Shown one piece after another: positions 40,640 through 50,500 of a DNA stretch of 64,000 bases. This DNA is from Labedella phragmitis. Lineage in GTDB: Bacteria; Actinomycetota; Actinomycetes; Actinomycetales; Microbacteriaceae. The DNA lies in contig NZ_RZNB01000006.1 in NCBI RefSeq assembly GCF_004078635.1, forward strand, positions 124,001 through 188,000. Reading direction: 5' to 3'. The notes under the pieces were generated by a model. The model ran no database searches, was not told the DNA's origin, and saw nothing but the letters and a program-made list of their open reading frames with translations. The position numbers and the translations under genes were made by a program. Each line of letters opens with the position of its first letter. The stretch's first letter is position 1.

Positions 40640-42168
40640 CGGCCATCCAATCCGGCGTCTCGCGCCAACAGTTGGTCTTCGGTCTCTCCTCGGACGAGGA
40701 CGCGGGCGCGACCGTCGTGGACGGCGACGACCGCGGGTCTCGTGAGGAAGTTGTAGTTGCTCGCCAGGGAGAAGCAGTAGGCGCCCGTCGCGGGCACGGC
40801 GACGAGGTCGCCGGGGCGCACGTCGGCGGGGAGGTAGTCGGCGTTCACGACGATGTCGCCGGACTCGCAGTGCTTTCCCGCGAGACGGACGAGTTGGGGT
40901 TCGGCGTCCGACGCCCGATCGACGATGCGGACGGTGTAGTCCGCTCCGTAGAGCGAGGGGCGGGCGTTGTCGCTCATGCCGCCGTCGACGCTCACGTAAC
41001 GGCGGAGTGCCGTGCCTCCGTCGGCCGTTCCGTCCTCTCTCTCGCCCGAGGTCGCCGCAGCGGCGGCCCCGTCGGTGCGGCCCTCCGCGCCCGGTCCGAC
41101 GCCGAGGTCGTGGTCGACGCCCACGTCGACGGTGACGTCCTTCGTCGTGCCGACCGTGTAGAGGGTGACTCCCGCTCCCCCGATGATGGATCGGCCGGGC
41201 TCGAACGCGAGCGCGGGGACCGGAATGCCGAGCTCGACGCAGCGCGCCTCCACGGTCTCCGCGATCCGCCCCGCGATCGTCTCGATCGCCGTCGGTTCGT
41301 CGGCCTCCGTGTAGGCGATGCCGAATCCGCCTCCGAGGTTGAGCGAGGGAACGGGGCCGTGCTCGAGGAGGCGAGCGTGCACGGCGAGCAGCCGGTGCGC
41401 GGACTCCGAGAATCCGCCGGCATCGAAGATCTGCGAACCGATGTGGCAGTGCAGGCCGATGAAGTCGAGGGAATCGTGGGCGCGGATCTCCGCGACGGCG
41501 CTCTCCGCCGCCGTGAGCGCGAGGCCGAACTTCTGGTCCTCGTGGGCCGTCGCGAGGAAATCGTGCGTCTGGGCGTGCACGCCCGAGTTGATCCTCAACC
41601 GCACGCCCTGGCGGACGCCGTGGCGGGCGGCGGCCGCGGCGACGCGGTCGATCTCCTGCAGACTGTCGAGCACGATCGTGCCGACGCCGCTCGTCACCGC
41701 CCGGTCGATCTCCGTCTGGGACTTGTTGTTGCCGTGGAAGCCGATGCGGGCGGGCGGGGCGCCGGCCGCGAGCGCGAGGGCCAGCTCTCCCCCCGAGCAC
41801 ACGTCGATCCCGAGCCCGGAGTCGAGCATCCACCGCACGACGTCAGCGGAGAGGAACGCCTTGCCCGCGTAGTAGCACGTGGCACTCGAACCGATCGCGG
41901 TCATCGCGTCGTTCAGCGCTCCGGAGATACGCTTCGCGTTGTCGCGCGCCATCTGCTCGTCGACGACGTAGAGCGGGGTCCCGAAGGACGCGGCGAGATC
42001 GGTGACGGCGACTCCCGCGATCTCGACGACCCCGTCGTCACGACGGTCGGCACCGGTCGGCCACACGCCGGGGGCGAGTGCGTTGACGTCGGCGGGCACG
42101 GCGAGCCAGTCGGGCGCGAGCGGATTCGATCCGCCCGTCGGAGCGGGCGACGACTGTTCTGGAATCAC
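40636..42168 (-). CDS. lysA: Diaminopimelate decarboxylase
   Basis: 510 residues. PLP-dependent alanine-racemase-fold enzyme that makes L-lysine from meso-DAP. PLP lysine in YYAGKAFLS; HCHIGSQIFDAGGF, EPGRSIIGGAG and YCFSLASNYNF are conserved. An Ala/Glu/Gly/Asp-rich insertion at about 340-380 (GPGAEGRTDGAAAAATSGE) is unusual compared with shorter relatives. GTG 42168 has CGAGG upstream. The lysA frame continues open upstream through an 18-base tandem repeat, but no start codon is found there. Confidence 0.96.
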   Translation of the reverse strand: MIPEQSSPAPTGGSNPLAPDWLAVPADVNALAPGVWPTGADRRDDGVVEIAGVAVTDLAASFGTPLYVVDEQMARDNAKRISGALNDAMTAIGSSATCYYAGKAFLSADVVRWMLDSGLGIDVCSGGELALALAAGAPPARIGFHGNNKSQTEIDRAVTSGVGTIVLDSLQEIDRVAAAAARHGVRQGVRLRINSGVHAQTHDFLATAHEDQKFGLALTAAESAVAEIRAHDSLDFIGLHCHIGSQIFDAGGFSESAHRLLAVHARLLEHGPVPSLNLGGGFGIAYTEADEPTAIETIAGRIAETVEARCVELGIPVPALAFEPGRSIIGGAGVTLYTVGTTKDVTVDVGVDHDLGVGPGAEGRTDGAAAAATSGEREDGTADGGTALRRYVSVDGGMSDNARPSLYGADYTVRIVDRASDAEPQLVRLAGKHCESGDIVVNADYLPADVRPGDLVAVPATGAYCFSLASNYNFLTRPAVVAVHDGRARVLVRGETEDQLLARDAGLDGR

Positions 42169-42195
42169 GGGAAGCCTCGGGTCGTGGAGGTGCTG

Positions 42196-42271
42196 GTCGA
42201 TGCTGTGGTTCTGGTCAATGCTGTGGTTCTGATCGATGCTGTGGTTCTGATCGATGCTGTGGTTCTGATCG
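42196..42271. repeat. 18-bp tandem repeat in the lysA leader
   Basis: Four nearly identical 18-base units (GATGCTGTGGTTCTGATC permuted, plus a partial fifth) lie 28 bases upstream of the lysA start, with only C/T or G/A changes between units. Read on the minus strand in the lysA frame they would encode repeated DQNHSI. No start codon exists before them in that frame, so translation is unlikely. Such tracts can vary in number between strains. Confidence 0.85.
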
Positions 42272-42342
42272 TTCGAGAGACTGGAGCGGCCCCGCGGATG
42301 GGTGGGAACGTCGCCGTCTGGGCCTCGGTGGAGGCTCCCGGA

Positions 42343-42348
42343 AGTCTA
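42343..42348 (-). promoter_or_regulatory. Candidate -10 element for lysA operon
   Basis: TAGACT on the minus strand, about 175 bases upstream of lysA and before the tandem repeat. If correct, the repeat is part of the transcribed leader. No clear -35 hexamer. Confidence 0.3.
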
Positions 42349-42400
42349 CCGATCGTCGCACACGCCGGATTCCGCCGCGGGAATCCAGGACCGCGTCCGT

Positions 42401-43189
42401 TCAGCCGCAGCTGCCGCGCGACTCGAGGAGCGCACCGGACAGCTCGACGTCCGACATGCTGATCGTGAGATCCGCTGCCTCCGGCGCCACCGCGAGAGCC
42501 GTCAGCTGAGCACCCTCCGGCAGGTACTCCGCGACGCACACCGTCACGGGCGCGTCGCCGACGAGCCTCTCGATCACCGGCGCAACATCGACGGAACCGA
42601 GATCCGTCGTGAGCTCCGCCGATTCGGGCGTGAGGATGAGCGACGTCCCGGCCGCTTGAGGAGTGACGCTCAACAGGTACGAGAAGGGGATGCCGAGGAA
42701 CGCCGAGCTGTTCTCGTAGGCGAGCGTGCCGTCGCCGAGGGAGAGGTCGGGGTCCCCCGCCGGCAACGTGAGGAACGCGTTGAGAGCGGCGGCGTCGAGT
42801 GTCGCGGTGGCGTCGACGTGGCCGACGGTCTGCTTCACGTCGGTCGGTACGTCGGTCGCGTCGATGCGGATGCCGACGGGCACCCCGTCGAGCACCGCGT
42901 TCTCATCGCTCATCACGACGTTGTCGAGCCGACCGCTGACGAGCTGCGCGATGACCCAGTCGCCCTCGATCGACACGTCGACATCCGCCTCGACGTTCTC
43001 GGGGAGGCGCTGCTCGACCTGACTCTTGACGACGTCCTCCGCGATCGCGCGCGCGATCGAGTCGCCCGCGAACAGCGCGATCACGCCGAGCACGATCAGG
43101 ATGATCGCGACGACGAGCCCGATCACCCAGCGCCGTCCTCTGCTGGGGTTCTTCTCGACGGGTCTGGCCACGAAGAAGTCGTCGGTCAT
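42401..43189 (-). CDS. DUF2993 (LmeA-like) membrane-anchored protein
   Basis: 262 residues. After a basic start (RGRR) one membrane helix at about 20-43 leads to an exported domain. The DUF2993 pattern is seen in IAEDVVKSQVEQRLPENVEADVDVSIEG and in the paired amphipathic strands that follow. In mycobacteria LmeA, of this family, binds phospholipids and acts in lipomannan elongation; whether that applies here is unknown. It begins one base after the argS stop and so is cotranscribed with argS. Confidence 0.75.
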   Translation of the reverse strand: MTDDFFVARPVEKNPSRGRRWVIGLVVAIILIVLGVIALFAGDSIARAIAEDVVKSQVEQRLPENVEADVDVSIEGDWVIAQLVSGRLDNVVMSDENAVLDGVPVGIRIDATDVPTDVKQTVGHVDATATLDAAALNAFLTLPAGDPDLSLGDGTLAYENSSAFLGIPFSYLLSVTPQAAGTSLILTPESAELTTDLGSVDVAPVIERLVGDAPVTVCVAEYLPEGAQLTALAVAPEAADLTISMSDVELSGALLESRGSCG

Positions 43190-43190
43190 G

Positions 43191-44855
43191 TCACATCCGT
43201 TCGGGTGCGGACACGCCGAGCAGGCCGAGTCCGTTGCGGATCACCTGACCGGTCGCGTCGTTCAGCCACAAGCGCGTGCGGTGCAGGTCGGAGACGGATT
43301 CGTCTCCGAGCGGGAGCACGCGGCAGTTGTCGTACCAGCGGTGGTAGAGTCCCGCGACCTCTTCGAGGTAGCGCGCGATGCGGTGCGGCTCGCGCAGCTC
43401 CGCCGCTTGAGCGACGATGCGCGGGAACTCCTGGAGCGCACCGAGGAGCGCCGACTCGGTCTCGTGCTCGAGGAGCTCCGGCGCGAACGCCGAGCGGTCG
43501 ACGCCGACCGTCGCGGCGTTCCGGTCGACGGCGCTCGTGCGCGCGTGGGCGTACTGCACGTAGAAGACGGGGTTGTCGTTCGAACGCTTGGCGAGCAGGT
43601 CGAGGTCGATGTCGAGCGGCGAGTCGCTCGAGGAGCGCACGAGGGCATACCGGCCGGCGTCGACGCCGACGGCGTCGACGAGGTCGTCGAGCGTCACGAT
43701 CGTGCCGGCGCGCTTCGACATCCGGACGGGCTCGCCGTCCTTCAGCAGGTTGACCATCTGGCCGATGAGGATCTGCAGGTTGACGCCCGGGACGTCCCCG
43801 AACGCCTCGACCATCGCCATCATGCGGCCGACGTAGCCGTGGTGGTCCGCGCCGAGCATGATGAGGTTCTGCTCGAAGCCGCGCTCGCGCTTGTCGAGGT
43901 AGTAGCCGAGGTCGCCCGAGATGTAGGCGGGCTCACCGTTGCTGCGGATGATGACGCGGTCGCGGTCGTCGCCGAAGGTCGTGGTGCGGAGCCAGACGGC
44001 GCCGTCCTCCTCGAAGACGTGGCCGAGCGCGCGCAACCGCTCGATGGCGCGCTCGACGGCACCCGACTCGTGCAGGTGGTCCTCGTGGAAGTAGACGTCG
44101 AAGTCGACGCCGAAGCCGTGCAGCTTCCGCTTGATCTCCTCGAACATCATCTCGGTGCCGCGCGAGCGGAAGATCTCCTGCTGCGCGTCGCGGTCGAGAG
44201 TCGACATGTCGCCGTCGTACTCGGAGACGACGCGCTCGGCGATCTCGCCGATGTACGCGCCGCCGTAGCCGTCCTCCGGGGTCGGCTCGCCGAGGTAGTG
44301 GGCGAGCAGGCTGCGTGCGAAACGGTCGATCTGCGAGCCGTGGTCGTTGAAGTAGTACTCGCGCGTCACCGATGCGCCCTCCGCCTGGAGGACGCGCGCG
44401 AGCGAGTCGCCGACGGCCGCCCAGCGGACCCCGCCCATGTGGATGGGGCCCGTCGGGTTCGCGGAGACGAATTCGAGGTTGATCGGGATGCCCGTGTACA
44501 GGTCTCCCTTTCCATAGTCCGGCCCGGCGTCGACGATCGTCTTCGCGAGCTGACCTGCCGCGGAAGCGGAGAGTCGGATGTTGATGAAGCCGGGGCCAGC
44601 GACCTCGGCGGAATCGATGCCGTCGACCTGGGCGAGGCCCTCCGCGAGCTCGGTGGCCAGTTCGCGCGGGTTGGTGCCGAGGGGCTTCGCGAGGCGCATC
44701 GCGAGGTTCGACGTCCAGTCGCCGTGCTCGCGGTTCTTGGGCCGCTCGATCGTGATGGACTCGCGCGTGATCGACTCTGCGAAACCGGCCTGGCGTCGCT
44801 CGGCGAGCGGCAGGACGAGGTCGTACAGGGTCTGGGCGAGATCAGTCGGGGTCAC
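43191..44855 (-). CDS. argS: Arginyl-tRNA synthetase
   Basis: 554 residues. Class I synthetase that charges tRNA-Arg. HIGH motif as HMGG in [25 protein letters not shown] region as [17 protein letters not shown]-terminal Add1 domain and C-terminal DALR domain are both complete. GTG 44855 has a TAGAAT -10 eight bases upstream and no ribosome binding site. A tRNA-Arg gene lies 11 kb away on the other strand. Confidence 0.97.
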   Translation of the reverse strand: MTPTDLAQTLYDLVLPLAERRQAGFAESITRESITIERPKNREHGDWTSNLAMRLAKPLGTNPRELATELAEGLAQVDGIDSAEVAGPGFINIRLSASAAGQLAKTIVDAGPDYGKGDLYTGIPINLEFVSANPTGPIHMGGVRWAAVGDSLARVLQAEGASVTREYYFNDHGSQIDRFARSLLAHYLGEPTPEDGYGGAYIGEIAERVVSEYDGDMSTLDRDAQQEIFRSRGTEMMFEEIKRKLHGFGVDFDVYFHEDHLHESGAVERAIERLRALGHVFEEDGAVWLRTTTFGDDRDRVIIRSNGEPAYISGDLGYYLDKRERGFEQNLIMLGADHHGYVGRMMAMVEAFGDVPGVNLQILIGQMVNLLKDGEPVRMSKRAGTIVTLDDLVDAVGVDAGRYALVRSSSDSPLDIDLDLLAKRSNDNPVFYVQYAHARTSAVDRNAATVGVDRSAFAPELLEHETESALLGALQEFPRIVAQAAELREPHRIARYLEEVAGLYHRWYDNCRVLPLGDESVSDLHRTRLWLNDATGQVIRNGLGLLGVSAPERM

Positions 44856-44869
44856 GGGGGTCGATTCTA
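44856..44869 (-). promoter_or_regulatory. -10 element of argS, near-leaderless
   Basis: TAGAAT at 44869-44864, then CGACCCCC, then GTG. The interval has no purine-rich ribosome binding site. Confidence 0.45.
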
Positions 44870-44983
44870 CCGGGGCGGAGGGGGCTCGCCGCCGGGAGAG
44901 CGACTGCGGCGGTGGCGTAGTTGCTATCGTCGGGCTGTCCGCACCTCCGCCGGGCCCCCAGCTCCTGAGAAAGAGGACTCGTC

Positions 44984-45601
44984 ATGAGGCTCCGCTCCCC
45001 GCGCGTCGAGGTGCGCATCACCGCCGCCGCCGCGATGCTCGCCGGCGGCGCCCTCCTGCTGAGCGCGTGCACTCCGGAGCCCGGCCCGACGCCGTCGGGC
45101 GGCGCGTCCCCGAGTCCCTCCTCGTCCGGGCCGGGAGCGGAATCACCCGATCCCACGGCGACCCTCCCGGAGCAGCCCGACCTCGGCGAGGCGGCGCCCG
45201 AGTGCACCGACGTGCTCTCCGCCGACGACGTGTACGCCTACAACCCGAACTACAGCGCCGTCGCCGCACCGACTCCCGCCGCCGGATCGGCTCTCGCCGA
45301 GGCCGCCGACCTCGGCGGTCGACTGTGTCGCTGGAGCAACGACACGAACTCGGCACCGGTCGACATCGCAGTGACGATCCCCGGGTCCGAGAACCTCGAC
45401 CGCGTCGAGGAGGACGCGTCGTCGAGCACGCCGGCGCCGGGCCTCGGCGGGGACGCGGCCTTCTTCGACGTCGTCGACGGCGCGGGTGTCGCGCAGGTCT
45501 TCGCGGGCGACCACTGGATCGTCGTCTCGAGCCCGTTCTTCGGCGAGGCGACCGACGCTGGCGAGATCGTCGCGCCGATCCTCGCGAACCTCGACCTCTG
45601 A
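44984..45601 (+). CDS. Putative lipoprotein of unknown function
   Basis: 205 residues. The signal peptide ends at a lipobox, LLLSAC (Cys at about 29), followed by a Pro/Ser/Gly-rich linker to about residue 65. The folded part has two cysteines (PECTDVLSADDVYAYNPNYS and LGGRLCRWSNDTN) that could form a disulfide, and resembles DUF3558-type lipoproteins of actinobacteria (Asp/Cys spacing, CRW). AAAGAGGA precedes the ATG. It is divergent from argS and stands alone. Confidence 0.75.
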   Translation: MRLRSPRVEVRITAAAAMLAGGALLLSACTPEPGPTPSGGASPSPSSSGPGAESPDPTATLPEQPDLGEAAPECTDVLSADDVYAYNPNYSAVAAPTPAAGSALAEAADLGGRLCRWSNDTNSAPVDIAVTIPGSENLDRVEEDASSSTPAPGLGGDAAFFDVVDGAGVAQVFAGDHWIVVSSPFFGEATDAGEIVAPILANLDL

Positions 45602-45641
45602 CGCACGGCCCTGAGTTTGCCGACGGGCGCCGTCGCGAGCA

Positions 45642-45902
45642 CTCTCTATCCGGTCGCGTAGGGGTATTCGAAATCGTCGCGTCGTCCGCGTACGGGATGA
45701 TCACGTCACCCGGCTGGATCACGGCGCCACCGTGGTAGTTGTCCAGCGTGGAGAGCGCCCCGCCGTTGACGATGCAGAAGGGGTCACCGATCACGTCCAG
45801 CACGTCGCCGGAAGCGACGGTATAGGCCAACGGTCGCCCCCGTTCGTCGAGATCGACGTCACCAGTGGCGAACTCCTGCTCGACAGACTGGCGGCCCGGG
45901 TC
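45642..45902 (-). pseudogene. Remnant of a LysM-like secreted protein gene
   Basis: In the 335-base gap between the lipoprotein and the transglutaminase gene, one minus-strand frame gives YTVASGDVLDVIGDPFC, about 25 further residues, then IQPGDVIIPY, the pattern of a LysM-type cell-wall binding module. There is no start codon and no signal peptide; the frame then runs into non-coding sequence. It looks like a 3' fragment left after deletion, although a frameshift or a wrong base could also have cut it. Confidence 0.45.
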
Positions 45903-45936
45903 AGGGAGGCAAGACGGGATACGCCGCCGTGCGGCC

Positions 45937-46731
45937 TCAGCCGATGCTGAGCGGCGAGCGGTAGTCGTCGAAGGGCAGCACGTCTGCGACGGCCGACACG
46001 ATGACACTGTCGAGCGTGAGGGCGCCGAAGTGGTTGGTGAGGAACGCGACGTCCGCGGCGTCGCGGCCCGTCGCGATGCGCACGAAGGACGGGCGCGGTG
46101 CGAGTCGGGTGGCGTCGATGACGAACCAGCGGCCCTCGATCCACGCCTCGGCGACGGCGTGGAAGTCCATGGGCGAGACCCCGGGAGCGTAGACCGACGC
46201 GATCCGCGCGGGGATGTCGCGAGCGCGCAAGAGCGCGACGACGGTGTGAGCGTAGTCGCGGCAGACGCCCTGGCGGGTGGCGAGAGTCGTCGAGGCGCTG
46301 TCGGTACCCGTCGTCGAACCCGAGACGTAGGAGAAGCTGTCGGCGACCCAGCTGCTGATCGCGTCGATGAGGTGACCGCCGCTCAGGTGGCCGAACGTCT
46401 GCTTCGCGAAGCCGTACACCTCGTCGGACTCGCTGTAGCGGCTCGGACGGAGGTACTCGATGAGGTCCATCTCCGTGGTCGGCGACGGCGGACGCTGCCC
46501 GAGGACCGCGGCGGCGTAGTCGACGCGATAGGAGCCGGCGGGAGCGGAGAAGCGGTGCAGCCGGGAGCCGTGGCGGTCGACGACCTCGTGCACGGGATGC
46601 TGCAGTCCGTTCCCGAACACCATGAGCGATTCGTGCTGAATCGGGGTGCCCGCGGCGACGGCGATGGACAGGATGACGTCGCTCGGGGCGGCGAGCCGGA
46701 ATTCGAGCGTCGAGGAGACGGTGGCGGGCAT
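45937..46731 (-). CDS. Transglutaminase-like cysteine protease-fold protein
   Basis: 264 residues from ATG 46731, preceded by GAGGATT. The catalytic triad of the transglutaminase-like core is visible: Cys in RQGVCRDYAHTVVALLRA, His in DFHAVAEAWIEGRW and Asp in FVIDATRLAP. The N-terminal beta domain is of the bacterial transglut_N type. Members act as proteases or are of unknown function; cytoplasmic, as no signal is seen. It ends near the LysM-like remnant. Confidence 0.88.
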   Translation of the reverse strand: MPATVSSTLEFRLAAPSDVILSIAVAAGTPIQHESLMVFGNGLQHPVHEVVDRHGSRLHRFSAPAGSYRVDYAAAVLGQRPPSPTTEMDLIEYLRPSRYSESDEVYGFAKQTFGHLSGGHLIDAISSWVADSFSYVSGSTTGTDSASTTLATRQGVCRDYAHTVVALLRARDIPARIASVYAPGVSPMDFHAVAEAWIEGRWFVIDATRLAPRPSFVRIATGRDAADVAFLTNHFGALTLDSVIVSAVADVLPFDDYRSPLSIG

Positions 46732-46782
46732 CGGGTCAATCCTCACACGCGGCGGGGCGCAACGGTGCGGACGGGAGGCCCG

Positions 46783-47451
46783 TCACGGCCAGAGGTCGAC
46801 GACCGCCCAGCCGTCGTCGCCCCGCTCGTACCGGATGCGTTCTCCACCGCTCGCGGGACGGAGTTGGACGACGTCCACCGAGCGCGCCTCGAGACGGTAC
46901 GCGATCCAGTGCCCGGGGACGTCGTCCGGGTCCGCCTCGACGTGCGCGAGGGCGTCGCGGAGGAGGGAGCCCGCCTCGTCCGGGTCGGGCCGTTCGGTGC
47001 CCTGGCGGCCCACGATGACGCCGGCTCGAGCCTTCGGGTGCCGCCCCATGAAGTCGGCGTCGGAGACTTCGCGGGGTCCCGGCGCGACCGGCCCGGACAC
47101 CCGGATCTGCCGACCCGTCTCGGCCCAATAGAAGACGGCCTCGGCGACGGGGTTCTCCGAGATCGCGAGTCCCTTCGGGCTGCGGGCGGAGGACGCAAAC
47201 CAGAGGGCCTCGTCGTCCAGGTCCTTGAGGATCACGGTGCGGCCCTGCGGCGCTCCATCGGCCGAGACCGTCGCGAGGGCGAAGGCGTGCGGCACGTGGG
47301 TTCCCCTGTCCGCCTCCTCCTCGAGCCACGACCTCAGGAGGTGCAGCGGATTCGCCGGCGCGCCCGTGGCACTCAGCACCGGCTGCTCGCTGGGACGCGT
47401 CGGGATCGAGCGGAGGACGTCGCGGAAGGACACATCGTGGCCGGTTGTCAT
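46783..47451 (-). CDS. pdxH: Pyridoxamine 5'-phosphate oxidase family protein
   Basis: 222 residues. FMN flavoenzyme that makes pyridoxal phosphate from pyridoxine or pyridoxamine phosphate. FMN-binding PQGRTVILKDLDDEALWFAS, SPKGLAISENP and the C-terminal dimerisation region GHWIAYRLEARSVDVVQLRP match the family. The usual C-terminal RLAP is replaced by VVDLWP, so substrate range may differ and the symbol is tentative. TAGGCT lies six bases before ATG 47451. Confidence 0.82.
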   Translation of the reverse strand: MTTGHDVSFRDVLRSIPTRPSEQPVLSATGAPANPLHLLRSWLEEEADRGTHVPHAFALATVSADGAPQGRTVILKDLDDEALWFASSARSPKGLAISENPVAEAVFYWAETGRQIRVSGPVAPGPREVSDADFMGRHPKARAGVIVGRQGTERPDPDEAGSLLRDALAHVEADPDDVPGHWIAYRLEARSVDVVQLRPASGGERIRYERGDDGWAVVDLWP

Positions 47452-47463
47452 AGCGCGAGCCTA
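47452..47463 (-). promoter_or_regulatory. -10 element of the pdxH-like gene, leaderless arrangement
   Basis: TAGGCT at 47463-47458, CGCGCT, then ATG 47451. Confidence 0.5.
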
Positions 47464-47576
47464 CAAACGTCCGACGCGAGTCCCGACGGGGCGACACTCG
47501 CACCGACGACGTGGTAGGCGGTCGCGGTGCCGACGAGCGCCGGCGGGGAACCGGATCACCGGTTCCCCGCCGCACG

Positions 47577-50500
47577 TCAGACCGACGGGGCGCGCCGTCG
47601 GGCGAGCAGGAGCACGCCTCCGGCGGCGAGAGCGGCGATCGCCATCACGAGGAGCGACCAGACGGAGGCTCCCGTGAAGGGAAGCGCGGCTTCGCCCGTC
47701 ACCTCGGCGGGATCCTCTGCCGTCCTGGCGCCCTCGACGGGACCGGAGTCGGACACCTGGGCGCTCTCCGTCTCGACGACCGCGGTGTTGACGACCCGCT
47801 CCGGTGCATCCGCGGCGACGCGAGCGGTGAGCTCGACCACGACGGACTCGCCGGCGCCGAGCGGTCCGTCGACGACACAGCGCACGATCTGGCCGAGCTC
47901 GCACGTCGCACCGTCGCTCGACACGGCGAGGGAGGCGAGCCCGCGGGGCAAGGCGTCGGTCACGACGACCGGGCCGGGGTCCTCGGTGGGCCCACTGTTC
48001 GTGACGGTGATGGTGTAATCCACCGTCTCGCCGCGCGTGAGCGGACCCTCGTGCGTCTTGGTGATCGACAACGACGACAGCGCGGCCACGGGCAGGGCGT
48101 CGACGTCGGCGTTGTCCTCGAGCGTCGGCTCGGGCGTCGAGGTCGACACCTCCGCCGTCACGGAGACGGAGGGGTAGGCGCCGCCGGTCACGATGGTCCC
48201 GAGCACGAGCGGCGGTGCCGACGTGCCCGAGGCCAGGACGCCGTCGAGCACGCACGTGACGTCGGCGCCGGTGTCGGTGGAGACCGGCTCCGCGCAGGTC
48301 CACCGCTGGTCCGATCCGAGCGTTCCGTCGATCCGGAGCCCGGCGGGGACGTGGACGACGACCGTCACGTCGCGGGCCGCCGAGGGCCCGTCGTTCGCGA
48401 CCGACACCGTGAACGGGACGCGGGCGTCGATGGCCCCATCGCCCGCATGGGCGATGTCGATCGAGACGTTGGCGAGGGGCTCTACCGTGACCGTGGCGTC
48501 GGCCGGCTCGACCGGGATGCCGCTCGGCGAACCCGTGGAGGCGGTGACGCTGTTCGTGAGTTCACCGGCGGGCAGAGATCCGTCGATCGCCGTCGTGAGG
48601 ATCAGCTCCGGCCCCGTTCCGTCGGCCGCGATGGCTCCGCGAGTCGAGCACGTCACCGTGCGAGCGTCCACGGCGTCGACCGCGCAGGTCCAGCCGTCGT
48701 TGGATCCCACGAACGACACGCCCTCCGGCAGGGTGTCGACGACGGTCACGGGTCCGGACGCGTCTGACGGTCCCGCGTTCGAGACGACGATGCTGTAGCG
48801 CTGCTCGAGACCTGCGATGGCCGTCGACACCTCCTTTCCGTCCTCGTCGACAGCGGTCTTCTCGAGCGAGATGTCCGCGCGCTCGACGACCTCGACGGTC
48901 GCAGAGGACTGGTCGGAGTGCCCGCCGTCGGAGTCCGTCCAGGTGAGGGTCGCGGTGTTCTCGAGACGGGAGGCACGCACAGCCGGATCGATGGCGACGG
49001 TCACGGACACCGTCGTCGCGCCGGGCGCGAGCGTCGCGAGCGTGCACTGCACGGCCTCGACGTCGCAGGTCCAGCCGTCGCCCGAGATCTCGGTCGCCGT
49101 CATCCCCGGCGGGAGGAGATCCGCGATCTCGAGCGCAGCGGCGTTCGAGGGACCGGCGTTGGAGACGACGATGTCGAACGTCGCCTCGGTTCCGGCGGCG
49201 GCCACCGGGGAGCTCGTGAGCGACTTCTCGATGCTCACGTCGGCTTCCGTGGTGACGAGCACGTCGTCCGACGCGGTGACGGAACCGCTCGCGAGTGCGT
49301 TCACCGCGGTCACGGTATTGCGCATCGACTGCTCGGTGAGGCTCGCGTCGAGGGCGACGGTGAGCGTGACGGCCGGGAACGACCCGGACACCGGAACGGC
49401 CGCGGACGTCGTGAGGGTGACGGTGCGGGTGTCCGACTCGTAGGACGAGGTCCACCCGTCGCCGCTGGCGGAGACGAACTCCTGGCCGGCGGGGAGCACG
49501 TCCGTGACGGTGGTCGGCGAGCCGGAGGGGATGTCCGACGGGCCGGCGTTCCCGACGACGATCGTGTAGTCGAGGTCAGTGCCCGCGACGACGTCACCCG
49601 CCGGGTGGCTCTTCGACACGGTCAGGTCCGCGAGGGGCGTCGACGCGTTCGTCCAGGATCCGGTCGCGTCCGGCGCGTTCTCCGCGCTCGCGACGGCCCT
49701 GTTGACGACGTCGCCCGTGAGCGACGGCGAGACCGCGACGGTCACGTCCAGCGTGCGGGTCTCGGAGGCGGGGATGACGCCGTCGAGCTCGCACACCACG
49801 TTCGTCCCGTCCGCGGCCGCGCAGCTCCAGTCGCCCGCGACCGAGGCCGCCGACACGAAGCTGAGACCGGTGGGCAGGGCGTCCGCGACGGACACGTCCC
49901 GGGCGTCCGCGTCTCCGGTCGCCGTGACGGCGATCCGGTACGTGGCTCGCGTGCCGGGTACGAGCTCGCCGCCGGGGAGGGTCTTCTCGACCGCGAGCGT
50001 CGTGTCGGTGTCGATCGCGTCCTCGGTGCTCGAGGTGTTGTCGTCGCTCACCGGGTCGTTCGTGTCGTTCTCGACGGTCGCGGTGTTGGCGAGCGTTCCC
50101 GTGAGGCCCGAGTCCACGCGTCCGGTTACGACGATCGGCTCGACCGAGGAGCCTCGTGCGAGTCCGTCGCGTTCGCATGTGACGGTGTTGCCGTCGACGT
50201 CGCAGGACCAGGCGTCGCCGCCGTCGGCGGTGACGCCGGACACGCCGGCAGGAACGTCGTCGGTGACCGTGACGGTCCCGAGGGCGTCCGACGGACCGGC
50301 GTTAGCCGCGCGCAGGAGCCACGAGACGGTCCGCCCGGCGCCGACGGCGCCCGAGGTGATCTTCTCGATGGAGAGGTCGGCGGTCGCGGCCGTCTCGAGC
50401 TCCGCCGTCGACGTGTCGCCTGTCGGGTCCCCGTCGTGGGTCGCCGAGGACACGGTCGCGGTGTTCGGGATGCTCGTTCCGGCGGCCACGCTCGAGGCGA

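Noticed and set aside
42165..42539. Minus-strand frame giving RTTASI repeats upstream of lysA
   Set aside because: It overlaps the DUF2993 gene and reads the 18-bp tandem repeat in a frame different from lysA; no ribosome binding site and no conserved content.
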